A DNA stretch of 6,782 nt, taken from assembly GCA_002792395.1 (NCBI GenBank), contig PFOG01000120.1, positions 1 to 6,782 on the forward strand, read 5' to 3'. Below the pieces are notes generated by a model. The model saw only the letters and a program-made list of their open reading frames with translations. It had not been told where the DNA came from and did not search any database. Both the position numbers and the translations under genes were made by a program. Source of the DNA: Candidatus Portnoybacteria bacterium CG_4_10_14_0_2_um_filter_44_20 (lineage in GTDB: Bacteria; Patescibacteriota; Minisyncoccia; Portnoybacterales; GCA-002795985). How positions within the stretch are numbered: the first letter of the stretch is position 1; each line of letters starts with the position of its first letter. This document shows, piece after piece, positions 1-4,814 of this stretch.

Positions 1-113
1 GAAAGATGCGAGAACTTTTTAGTTTTTTTTCATACTGCCATTCTATCAAATTTTCGGATTCAAATGCGAAATCGCGTCTCGTTGTAAAATTTTTGTAAAA
101 AAGAGGTAACTTC

Positions 114-335
114 ATGCAGGAAATATTTTTTGTGTCCGCCATCGAACTTTTAGTTTATTTTCTTATCGGGACATTGATTGCCGAATGGTATGAAGCCGAA
201 TTGTTGGCATTTATCAAAAGGGGCGGCGCGCTACTGCCTAAAAAAGTAGAAGCAATTAGCAATCGGATGATTTATGGCTGGCTTTGGCTTCTGCCTTGCG
301 AGAGGATAAAAGGCCTTGGGCCATGGAAGAAGTAA
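114..335 (+). CDS. Small single-pass membrane protein, unknown function
   Basis: I do not recognise this 73-aa protein. A hydrophobic segment at about residues 5-24 (FFVSAIELLVYFLIGTLIAE) is a probable membrane helix near the N-terminus. It is followed by a basic stretch (KRGG, PKK) and a short aromatic-rich patch at about 52-61 (MIYGWLWLLP) that could lie on the membrane surface. The charge pattern suggests the C-terminal part is cytoplasmic. The start is well supported: AGAGGT at 102-107 sits 6 nt before the ATG, one of the clearer ribosome sites in the window. The gene stands alone, with an intrinsic terminator about 30 nt downstream, so it is probably a single-gene unit or the last gene of an operon entering from the left. 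Its role is unknown; that it is a real gene is fairly likely. Confidence 0.65.
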   Translation: MQEIFFVSAIELLVYFLIGTLIAEWYEAELLAFIKRGGALLPKKVEAISNRMIYGWLWLLPCERIKGLGPWKK

Positions 336-364
336 TCTTTTAATATTGAAAGCCTAAAAATACT

Positions 365-390
365 AGCGGTTTGCAAAGAGACCGTTTTTT
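365..390 (+). terminator. Intrinsic terminator after the 73-aa membrane protein
   Basis: A 6-bp stem, CGGTTT (367-372) with AGACCG (379-384) including one G-U pair, encloses the loop GCAAAG and runs directly into six T residues (385-390). G366 and A365 can extend the stem into the T-run. This is the classic rho-independent layout and it lies just after the stop of the preceding gene. Confidence 0.6.
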
Positions 391-454
391 AATTGGAAAT
401 TTAAGAGAGCGGATGGTATGATTAAAATCGAAAAAGCGTAATTGCTATCTTATT

Positions 455-610
455 ATGAAAAAATATTCATCCCAAAGAGCCGGCAAGGGAAAAACGGCTT
501 ATCGGACGCCGAGTGTTTTCAGATACAAAAACATTAAAAAAGTGGAAGGATTCAAAATAAAAGAAAGGCAGCTGGTCTTCATAAAAAATGCAAAAGGCGA
601 TAAGATATGA
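455..610 (+). CDS. Basic 51-aa hypothetical protein
   Basis: An open frame of 51 codons runs from ATG 455 to TGA 608-610. The product is strongly basic, rich in K and R, with no membrane segment and no cysteine pairs. The N-terminal half, around residues 8-25 (RAGKGKTAYRTPSVFRYK), vaguely resembles the extreme N-terminus of archaeal/eukaryotic-type ribosomal protein uL2 (QRRGKG...FRxPSHRYK). The rest does not continue as uL2, so this may be chance. An RNA-binding role would fit the composition but is only inference. No Shine-Dalgarno sequence precedes the ATG. The frame ends 31 nt before the β-CASP nuclease gene and could be co-transcribed with it. It may also be a random open frame. Confidence 0.4.
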   Translation: MKKYSSQRAGKGKTAYRTPSVFRYKNIKKVEGFKIKERQLVFIKNAKGDKI

Positions 611-641
611 TTGTGTAAAATAAAAAGTAATAATTGATCAA

Positions 642-2003
642 ATGAAGCTACATTTCTACGGCGGCGCCAAAACGGTGACTGGCGCAAATTATCTTCTGGA
701 GGCTCAGGGTAAAAAGATTTTGGTTGATTGCGGCCTATTTCAAGGGTCGCCGGAGCAAGAAGCCAGAAATTACGAGCCGTTTCCTTATAATCCCGAAACG
801 ATTGATTTTGTTTTAATTACCCACGCTCATTTGGATCATATCGGCCGCTTACCTAAACTGCTTAAAGACGGGTTTCGGGGAAAGATTTTTGCCACTGGTC
901 CGACAATCGATTTTGCCCGATTGATGCTTGAGGATACCGAGAGAGTCTTGGAAGAAAAAGCGAACAAGGCCGATCTTATCCCCCTTTTCCTTCACAGCGA
1001 GGTGGAGGAAACAATGGAGCATTTTCATCGGGCCGAATACGAAGACGTTTTCAAAATAGCCAAAGGGATAGAGGTTTGTTTTCGGGATGCTGGACACGTT
1101 TTGGGCTCGGCGATCATCGAACTGAAAGTGAAGGTTGGGTCGGGAACAAAAAAAATCGTTTTTTCTGGAGACTTGGGTAATGACCCGGTGCCATTTTTAC
1201 GGACGCCGGCAACTATTTCGGATGTTGACTATTTGCTTGTCGAATCTGCCTATGGTGATAGGCGGCATGAATCGCCAGAGCATTGTCAGCGTTTGATTGA
1301 AAATGCGGTTGAGGAAATTGCCGCCAAAAAGGGCGTTTTGATAATCCCGAGTTTTGCCTTAGAGCGAACTCAGCAGATTCTTTACCACCTTAATAATTTA
1401 ATCGAGCAGCATAAAATTCCGCAAATGCCCATCTTTTTAGATAGTCCGTTGGCTATCAAAATCACCCAAGTATATGAAAGATATCCTCAATATTATGACG
1501 CCGAAGCCTCGTTTTTGGTAAAAGAGGGAGACGATGCATTTAAATTTCCGGGCTTGGAGATGACGCTGACGACCGCGCAGTCTAAAAAAATCAACCGAGT
1601 GCCGCCGCCTAAAATTATTATTGCAGGTTCGGGCATGAGCCAAGGGGGGCGGGTGGTGCATCATGAATCATTTTATTTATCCGGCCCCAATAACATTCTT
1701 TTAATCGTTGCCTATCAGGCCAAAGGAACTTTAGGTAGGCGGATTGCTGACGGAGCGAAAGAAGTGGAAATCTTAGATCAAAAAATACCGGTCCGGGCAA
1801 AAATAGAGCAAATCGCCGCTTATTCCGGCCATGCCGATTCGGAGCAATTATTTAAGTGGGTCAGCCGAACAAGATATAGCCTTAAAAAAGTTTTTGTTGT
1901 TCAGGGCGAAGAGAAGCCGGCAGAAGCTTTGGCCCAGAGAATTAAGGATGATTTGGGTGTTGAGGCTATGGTGCCGGAGGCGGGACAAACCGTGGAATTA
2001 TAA
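642..2003 (+). CDS. β-CASP metallo-β-lactamase-fold ribonuclease (CPSF73/Ysh1-like)
   Basis: This 453-aa protein belongs to the prokaryotic branch of the MBL-fold/β-CASP nucleases (COG1236, 'RNA specificity domain' type), which cut or trim RNA using two zinc ions. All signature motifs are visible: HAHLDH at 61-66 (motif 2), the GHVLGS histidine at 152 (motif 3), SGDLG with D177 (motif 4), then the β-CASP inserts with ESAYG at E201 (motif A), GSGMSQGGRVVHH at about 329-341 (motif B) and SGHAD with H397 (motif C). Length and motif spacing are those of the full-length family and nothing looks broken. Known relatives act on RNA in the cytoplasm; the exact substrate cannot be read from sequence. 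The start at ATG 642 gives the expected N-terminus (MKLHFYGGAKTVTG), although no Shine-Dalgarno is seen. The LOG-like gene follows after 64 nt. Confidence 0.95.
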   Translation: MKLHFYGGAKTVTGANYLLEAQGKKILVDCGLFQGSPEQEARNYEPFPYNPETIDFVLITHAHLDHIGRLPKLLKDGFRGKIFATGPTIDFARLMLEDTERVLEEKANKADLIPLFLHSEVEETMEHFHRAEYEDVFKIAKGIEVCFRDAGHVLGSAIIELKVKVGSGTKKIVFSGDLGNDPVPFLRTPATISDVDYLLVESAYGDRRHESPEHCQRLIENAVEEIAAKKGVLIIPSFALERTQQILYHLNNLIEQHKIPQMPIFLDSPLAIKITQVYERYPQYYDAEASFLVKEGDDAFKFPGLEMTLTTAQSKKINRVPPPKIIIAGSGMSQGGRVVHHESFYLSGPNNILLIVAYQAKGTLGRRIADGAKEVEILDQKIPVRAKIEQIAAYSGHADSEQLFKWVSRTRYSLKKVFVVQGEEKPAEALAQRIKDDLGVEAMVPEAGQTVEL

Positions 2004-2067
2004 AGTTATCTGCGCCCAAGAAGGCGCGAAGAGACTATTTGTCTAAAGTATAATTAATTTAAAGCTT

Positions 2068-2676
2068 ATGCAAAAACTGTCCTCGTCGTATTTAAAATAT
2101 AAAATTTGTGTTTCTGGAGCGGCCGAAACAACCCATTGTGCTGAAGGCACGTTAGAAAAAGGCAAAGAATTGGGCAGGGAGATAGTCCGACACAACGGTG
2201 TTTTGGTAACTGGCGCCACTTCCGGGACCCCCTACTGGGCAGCCATCGGCGCCAAAGAGGAGGGTGGAATTTCTATTGGGTTTTCGCCAGCCGCCTCCGA
2301 GAAAGACCATGTTAGGAAATATCGAATGCCAGTCGATTATTTCGATATCATCGTTTACACTGGCTTTGGATATTCGGGCAGAAATCTTCTTTTGACCCGG
2401 GCGGCCGACGCCGTGATTTTTGTCTGCGGTCGAATGGGAACCTTGAACGAATTCACTATCGCTTTCGAGGACAGTAAGCCATTGGGGGTGTTGATTGGCA
2501 CCGGAGGAACCGCTGATATGGTGCGGGATATTATAAAGAAAAGCCACCGGCCTTTCCGAAAGATAGTTTATGATACGGATCCGAAAAAATTGGTTGAAAA
2601 GCTGATAGAATTAGTGAAAAAAGAAAAAATTGTTTCCCCGCCGCCAGCGAAACAGAGGTTTTGTAAAATAGCTTAA
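2068..2676 (+). CDS. LOG/TIGR00725-like Rossmann-fold protein
   Basis: This 202-aa protein has the Rossmann-like fold of the LOG ('lysine decarboxylase-like') and SLOG superfamily. An N-terminal strand with a glycine turn is seen at 12-18 (KICVSGA), then GVLVTGATSGTPYWAA at 44-59, and the diagnostic nucleotide-binding region GRMGTLNEF at 121-129, with E128 at the place of the catalytic glutamate in the PGGxGTxxE motif of LOG proteins. Here the motif reads CGRMGTLNE, so the leading PGG is altered. True cytokinin-activating LOG activity (nucleoside 5'-monophosphate phosphoribohydrolase) is therefore uncertain, and a nucleotide-ligand binding role is equally possible. The C-terminus (about 175-202) is lysine-rich and helical. 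A TATAAT-like box at 2049-2054 lies 13 nt before the ATG, with no clear -35 and no Shine-Dalgarno; a near-leaderless mRNA is possible. Confidence 0.8.
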   Translation: MQKLSSSYLKYKICVSGAAETTHCAEGTLEKGKELGREIVRHNGVLVTGATSGTPYWAAIGAKEEGGISIGFSPAASEKDHVRKYRMPVDYFDIIVYTGFGYSGRNLLLTRAADAVIFVCGRMGTLNEFTIAFEDSKPLGVLIGTGGTADMVRDIIKKSHRPFRKIVYDTDPKKLVEKLIELVKKEKIVSPPPAKQRFCKIA

Positions 2677-2697
2677 CGCGCCGTCTATCTCTTGTCT

Positions 2698-2712
2698 GCA
2701 ATCGTTGATTGC
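2698..2712. repeat. Perfect 6-bp hairpin in the gap before mgtC
   Basis: GCAATC (2698-2703), loop GTT, then GATTGC (2707-2712) form a perfect hairpin between the LOG-like gene and the MgtC gene. No T-run follows, so it is not a standard terminator. It could be an operator or an mRNA 3'-end structure. The role is unknown. Confidence 0.4.
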
Positions 2713-2770
2713 CGTCACGCGTCGACGTTTAGTTTGCGCGTAATCAGCGTGATTTTATCTATTGATCCGC

Positions 2771-2776
2771 TACAAT
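2771..2776 (+). promoter_or_regulatory. Possible -10 box (TACAAT) at the mgtC 5' end
   Basis: TACAAT matches the bacterial -10 consensus at five of six positions and overlaps the proposed ATT start. The best -35 candidate, GTGATT at 2749-2754 with a 16-nt spacer, is poor. If this promoter is used, transcription would begin near 2783, after the ATT codon, which would favour TTG 2823 with its GGAGG as start. It is listed because it bears on the start-codon question. Confidence 0.3.
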
Positions 2777-3218
2777 TAAAAATATTTTACAACTTATTTT
2801 AGCCGCTCTTCTCGGAGGGCTGTTGGGGCTGGAAAGAGATTATGTTGGTAAGCCGGTCGGTTTGAGAACCTACGCCTTAGTTTCTTTGGGCGCCGCTTTG
2901 TTCACGATAATTTCCGTCAATTCTTTCAAGCTTTTTCCGGGTGCGCAGTTTGATCCGATGCGCATCCCGTCGCAGATAGTTACCGGTATCGGTTTTCTGG
3001 GGGCCGGCATCATTATTCATCAGGGTTTAAGAGCTAAGGGTATTACCACTGCCGCTGGCATCTGGCTTGTTTCGGCGATTGGCGTGGCTATTGGACTTGA
3101 CTTGTATCAGACGGCCATTTTTACAACGATTTTGGCTTTTATCATCATCGTTGTTTTGCGATGGGTTGATTGGGAGAAGGAAATAAAAGAGGTGGTAGAT
3201 AGGGTTAAAGAATTGTAA
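2775..3218 (+). CDS. mgtC: MgtC/SapB family membrane protein, non-canonical start
   Basis: This is a short-form MgtC/SapB protein (about 147 aa, without the C-terminal ACT-like domain of longer members). Family motifs are clear: GLERDYVGKPVGLRTYALVSLGAA near the first cytoplasmic loop, QIVTGIGFLGAG, and GITTAAGIWLVSAIG, followed by a last helix (about 113-129). Four membrane helices are expected. MgtC proteins are inner-membrane virulence or Mg2+-limitation factors in other bacteria; substrate transport is unproven. The start is odd. Family members begin with a helix like KNILQLILAALLGGLLGLERD, which is in frame here, but no ATG, GTG or TTG lies between the in-frame stop TGA 2763-2765 and TTG 2823. 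The only start giving the full first helix is ATT at 2775. TTG 2823 has a good GGAGG 4 nt upstream but would remove the first helix. A terminator follows. Confidence 0.8.
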   Translation: MKNILQLILAALLGGLLGLERDYVGKPVGLRTYALVSLGAALFTIISVNSFKLFPGAQFDPMRIPSQIVTGIGFLGAGIIIHQGLRAKGITTAAGIWLVSAIGVAIGLDLYQTAIFTTILAFIIIVVLRWVDWEKEIKEVVDRVKEL

Positions 3219-3240
3219 AAGATTAAGAATTTTGTTATAT

Positions 3241-3291
3241 TCCGCCAGAGAGGCAAAATTTGTATATTTTGTTTCCGGCGGATATTTTTTT
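3241..3291 (+). terminator. Intrinsic terminator after mgtC
   Basis: TCCGCC (3241-3246) pairs with GGCGGA (3277-3282). Inside, CAAAAT (3254-3259) pairs with ATTTTG (3266-3271) around the loop TTGTAT, so the structure is a long interrupted hairpin. A seven-T run (3285-3291) follows within 3 nt. It lies 22 nt after the mgtC stop codon and ends the leftward operon block. Confidence 0.75.
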
Positions 3292-3298
3292 AGTCCCC

Positions 3299-3400
3299 AT
3301 TGTGAGCGGAACGCTCACGCAAGCTACGCTTAATTGTGAGCGGAACGCTCACGCAAGCTACGCTTAATTGTGAGCGGAACGCTCACGCAAGCTACGCTTA
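3299..3400. repeat. Three perfect tandem copies of a 34-bp hairpin unit
   Basis: Units at 3299-3332, 3333-3366 and 3367-3400 are identical. Each contains a perfect 7-bp hairpin, GTGAGCG-GAA-CGCTCAC, followed by a small AAGC-TAC-GCTT stem-loop. There is no open frame across it and no unique spacers, so it is not a CRISPR array. Perfect identity implies recent amplification or a copy-correcting process. It sits between the mgtC terminator and the nested tRNA genes. Confidence 0.95.
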
Positions 3401-3413
3401 ATAGCTCAGCGGA

Positions 3414-3445
3414 CCCCGTATAAATCGCTCCGCGATTATACGGGG
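3414..3445. repeat. 32-nt palindrome upstream of the tRNA locus
   Basis: CCCCGTATAAATCGC (3414-3428), loop TCC, then GCGATTATACGGGG (3432-3445) form a 14-bp hairpin with a single bulged A. The left-arm sequence CCCGTATAAAT (3415-3425) recurs exactly at 3470-3480, directly abutting the first base of the outer tRNA. It is followed by C and A rather than a T-run, so it is not a classic terminator on this strand. Confidence 0.8.
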
Positions 3446-3496
3446 CAAGTAGAGTGTAGGCCTCTTCATCCCGTATAAATGCCCCCGTAGCTCAAC

Positions 3497-3601
3497 TTGC
3501 CCGCCCATCTTTGTCCCCATAGCTCAACGGATAGAGCGCAGCCCTCCGGAGGCTGAGATCGAGGTTCGATTCCTCGTAGGGACGCAAAGATGGGCGGGTG
3601 A
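3497..3601 (+). other. 105-nt insert in the outer tRNA D-loop: inverted repeat plus complete tRNA
   Basis: The insert is bounded by arms 3497-3513 and 3585-3601 that pair over 17 bp. The pairing comprises 14 consecutive Watson-Crick pairs (CCCGCCCATCTTTG with its exact complement), two G-U pairs and a final U-A pair next to the outer D-loop. The arms stack under the acceptor stem of the inner tRNA, so the precursor folds as outer D-stem, a 3/5-nt internal loop, a 17-bp helix and a second cloverleaf. It is too short for, and shows no sign of, a group I or group II intron. The geometry recalls split tRNA genes, whose halves are held by GC-rich complementary arms. Confidence 0.8.
3513..3584 (+). 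tRNA. Inner tRNA-Arg(CCG), complete cloverleaf without CCA
   Basis: The cloverleaf is complete: acceptor GTCCCCA (3513-3519) with TAGGGAC (3577-3583), which has one C-A mismatch at the sixth pair; D-arm GCTC-AACGGATA-GAGC with the G18-G19 pair; anticodon arm CAGCC-CTCCGGA-GGCTG (3539-3555) with anticodon CCG at 3546-3548 and G37; variable AGAT; T-arm CGAGG-TTCGATT-CCTCG. The discriminator is G3584. The anticodon loop CTCCGGA is that of standard bacterial tRNA-Arg(CCG), decoding CGG. CCA is not encoded (CAA follows), so a CCA-adding enzyme would be needed. G3513 serves both as tRNA base 1 and as the last base of the left inverted-repeat arm. Removal by RNase P and a 3' endonuclease would cut the outer tRNA into two annealed pieces. 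Confidence 0.9.
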
Positions 3602-3660
3602 AGATAGAGCGCAGGTCTCCGAAGCCTGAGACAGAGGTTCGACTCCTCTCGGGGGCACCA

Positions 3661-3780
3661 TTGATTTTAGGCATTTTGTTCTGGGCGAAGCTCAAGACGA
3701 AGGTTTCACCCTGCGGGTGACCACCCGTAGGGGTGGCGACTCCTCTCGGTGGTGCGCTTCGGCAAGCTCGGCGCAGGCCC
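3661..3780. repeat. Cluster of palindromic modules after the tRNA locus
   Basis: Two adjacent hairpins with the same core occur at 3706-3720 (TCACCC-TGC-GGGTGA) and 3721-3736 (CCACCC-GTAG-GGGTGG). A 13-bp copy of the outer tRNA 3' region (CGACTCCTCTCGG, 3737-3749, compare 3640-3652) and a larger palindrome closed by TGCGC/GCGCA (about 3753-3775) with the core CTTCGGCAAGCTCGG follow. No convincing reading frame covers the stretch. It looks like accreted repeat elements at a tRNA hot-spot. Confidence 0.7.
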
Positions 3781-3781
3781 A

Positions 3782-3804
3782 TCCTAATTTATGAAAAATT
3801 GGGA
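3782..3804. repeat. 9-bp hairpin before the orphan gene
   Basis: TCCTAATTT (3782-3790), loop ATGAA, then AAATTGGGA (3796-3804) pair over 9 bp with one G-T pair, 14 nt before the next ATG. It could be an operator or leader structure for the downstream gene. There is no T-run on either side. Confidence 0.45.
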
Positions 3805-3818
3805 TAATCAATTTACTT

Positions 3819-4763
3819 ATGATGCTTATAAATAACTGGAAAAAGCAATTAGAGAAGTTAAGCGGTAATTTAACTACCAATGAATATATGCCGGAGAAGA
3901 TCCGGCAGGTTCTTTTAGAAGAGGACAGTTCTCTAAGGAATAAACTGTCTTTCGAAGAAATAAACTTTCCTAAATTATCAGGACTTCTTGGCGAAATAAA
4001 AGGATTAGAAATTTTATCAGGACTGCAAAAAATAAATAAAAAAGGTTGCTTGACTCTTTATCGCGCAATGAGATTCCCAACTTATAAAAGAATGTATGAG
4101 TTGGGTTGTAATTACGGATGCGCCATTGCCGATTATGAGCAGGAAAGAATTTTAGAATTATACAACGATAAAAAATATAAAGCCAAAAGAAATCAAATTC
4201 AAAAGAACAAAAACTTCTGGGTCATTCCTCAAGAAAGAGTCGTTTGCGGCTTGCCGGCGTTTTCTTTGGTTAATGATGCTTTGCAGATTCATCAAGCTTT
4301 CAGGGGGAAAAAGGATAAAGTAGTTATGATGGCCATTCATATTCCTCACAAAATTCTAAAGACAAAGGTAAGATTAATTGCTAATCCAGCCATTGACGAA
4401 AGCTACGATATTTGCGATAGAGATTACGAAATAAAAGATTTTGTAAATAATGACGGGATCATTGGTTTCGATTACTCATTCTTAAGAGCCAAAGGAATCG
4501 ATTTGTATGAAATATATGCTCAAAATATGCCGTGGTCTTTGAGCGATATGAAAAAAATAGGCATTAGCCATGATTTCTTTCTTCTGGACATTTACGAAAT
4601 ACAAGGTAAAGACAAAAAGAAAATAAAAAGGCTGTTTGATAACAATAAGTTATTGAAGGAAAATCAATATTTTCTGCACGGTTTTCGGGGTGATCAGAAT
4701 ATTTTTGCCAGAAGAGAATCAAGATACTTACCGATAAAATGTCGAAAAATTGGCATAAAATAG
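3819..4763 (+). CDS. AT-rich orphan protein, possibly ADP-ribosyltransferase-like
   Basis: I do not recognise this 314-aa protein by family. It is soluble, lysine-rich and has no membrane segment. Some motif spacing fits the ADP-ribosyltransferase (ART) fold: LYRAM at 80-84 (conserved arginine), PAFSLVNDALQIHQAF at about 146-161 (the serine strand and following helix), a strand-rich VVMMAIHIPHKIL at 168-180, and DYEIKDF at 202-208 (a possible catalytic glutamate region). This is an inference from pattern only and may be wrong. Codon and base use are visibly AT-richer than the flanking genes. With the tRNA and palindrome cluster immediately upstream, this suggests acquisition by transfer. ATG occurs at 3819 and 3822; neither has a convincing Shine-Dalgarno, so the exact start is uncertain. 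It appears to be a single gene, 51 nt before EndoQ. Confidence 0.8.
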   Translation: MMLINNWKKQLEKLSGNLTTNEYMPEKIRQVLLEEDSSLRNKLSFEEINFPKLSGLLGEIKGLEILSGLQKINKKGCLTLYRAMRFPTYKRMYELGCNYGCAIADYEQERILELYNDKKYKAKRNQIQKNKNFWVIPQERVVCGLPAFSLVNDALQIHQAFRGKKDKVVMMAIHIPHKILKTKVRLIANPAIDESYDICDRDYEIKDFVNNDGIIGFDYSFLRAKGIDLYEIYAQNMPWSLSDMKKIGISHDFFLLDIYEIQGKDKKKIKRLFDNNKLLKENQYFLHGFRGDQNIFARRESRYLPIKCRKIGIK

Positions 4764-4814
4764 CATGCGGATAAAAAATTTTGTCTCAATTTTATTATTT
4801 AGTAGAGAGCTATT

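Larger units (their letters stand above)
3481..3660 (+). tRNA. Outer tRNA-Arg(CCG), D-loop interrupted by a nested tRNA
   Basis: The 5' part (3481-3496) supplies a perfect acceptor strand GCCCCCG, T8-A9 and the D-stem GCTC, then AAC of the D-loop. The 3' part (3602-3660) supplies AGATA of the D-loop, D-stem GAGC, anticodon stem-loop CAGGT-CTCCGAA-GCCTG (3612-3628, anticodon CCG at 3619-3621, A37), a 4-nt variable region, T-arm AGAGG-TTCGACT-CCTCT, acceptor CGGGGGC, discriminator A and encoded CCA (3658-3660). All seven acceptor pairs form between sequences 163 nt apart. Removing 3497-3601 gives 72 nt plus CCA with an 8-nt D-loop AACAGATA, identical to the inner tRNA's AACGGATA except that G18 is A. 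The gene could be functional after excision, work as a two-piece tRNA, or be a disrupted pseudogene. Lack of decay in the stems argues against an old pseudogene. Confidence 0.8.

Noticed and set aside
499..687. Minus-strand frame of 62 aa opposite the basic peptide and the β-CASP start
   Set aside because: It overlaps the + strand genes, has no ribosome site and no recognisable protein features.
2012..2027. Hairpin GCGCC/GGCGC after the β-CASP gene as a terminator
   Set aside because: The stem is only 5 bp and no T-run follows (GAAGAGAC comes next), so termination is not supported.
1831..2046. Second + strand frame overlapping the β-CASP C-terminus
   Set aside because: It overlaps the conserved motif C region (SGHAD) of the real gene in another frame and has no ribosome site.
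2152..2547. Minus-strand frame of 131 aa within the LOG-like gene
   Set aside because: It lies entirely antisense to a well-supported Rossmann-fold gene, and its composition is that of a frame shadow.
3299..3400. CRISPR array
   Set aside because: The 34-bp units are directly contiguous with no unique spacers, and no cas genes are in the window.
3474..3479. TATAAA as a -10 box for the outer tRNA
   Set aside because: It ends 1 nt before the mature tRNA 5' end, so transcription would start inside the tRNA, and no -35 is visible. It is better explained as part of the repeated CCCGTATAAAT.
3497..3601. Group I or group II self-splicing intron, or an archaeal bulge-helix-bulge intron
   Set aside because: The insert is only 105 nt and 72 nt of it is a tRNA, leaving no room for a ribozyme core. 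The helix is continuous, with a 3/5-nt internal loop instead of two 3-nt bulges around a 4-bp helix, and a bacterial host would not be expected to have the splicing endonuclease.
3492..3782. Open frame of 96 aa on the minus strand across the tRNA region
   Set aside because: It reads through two tRNA cloverleaves (giving the typical ERSRTSVSGFG spurious peptide) and palindromes, so it is a shadow of RNA genes.
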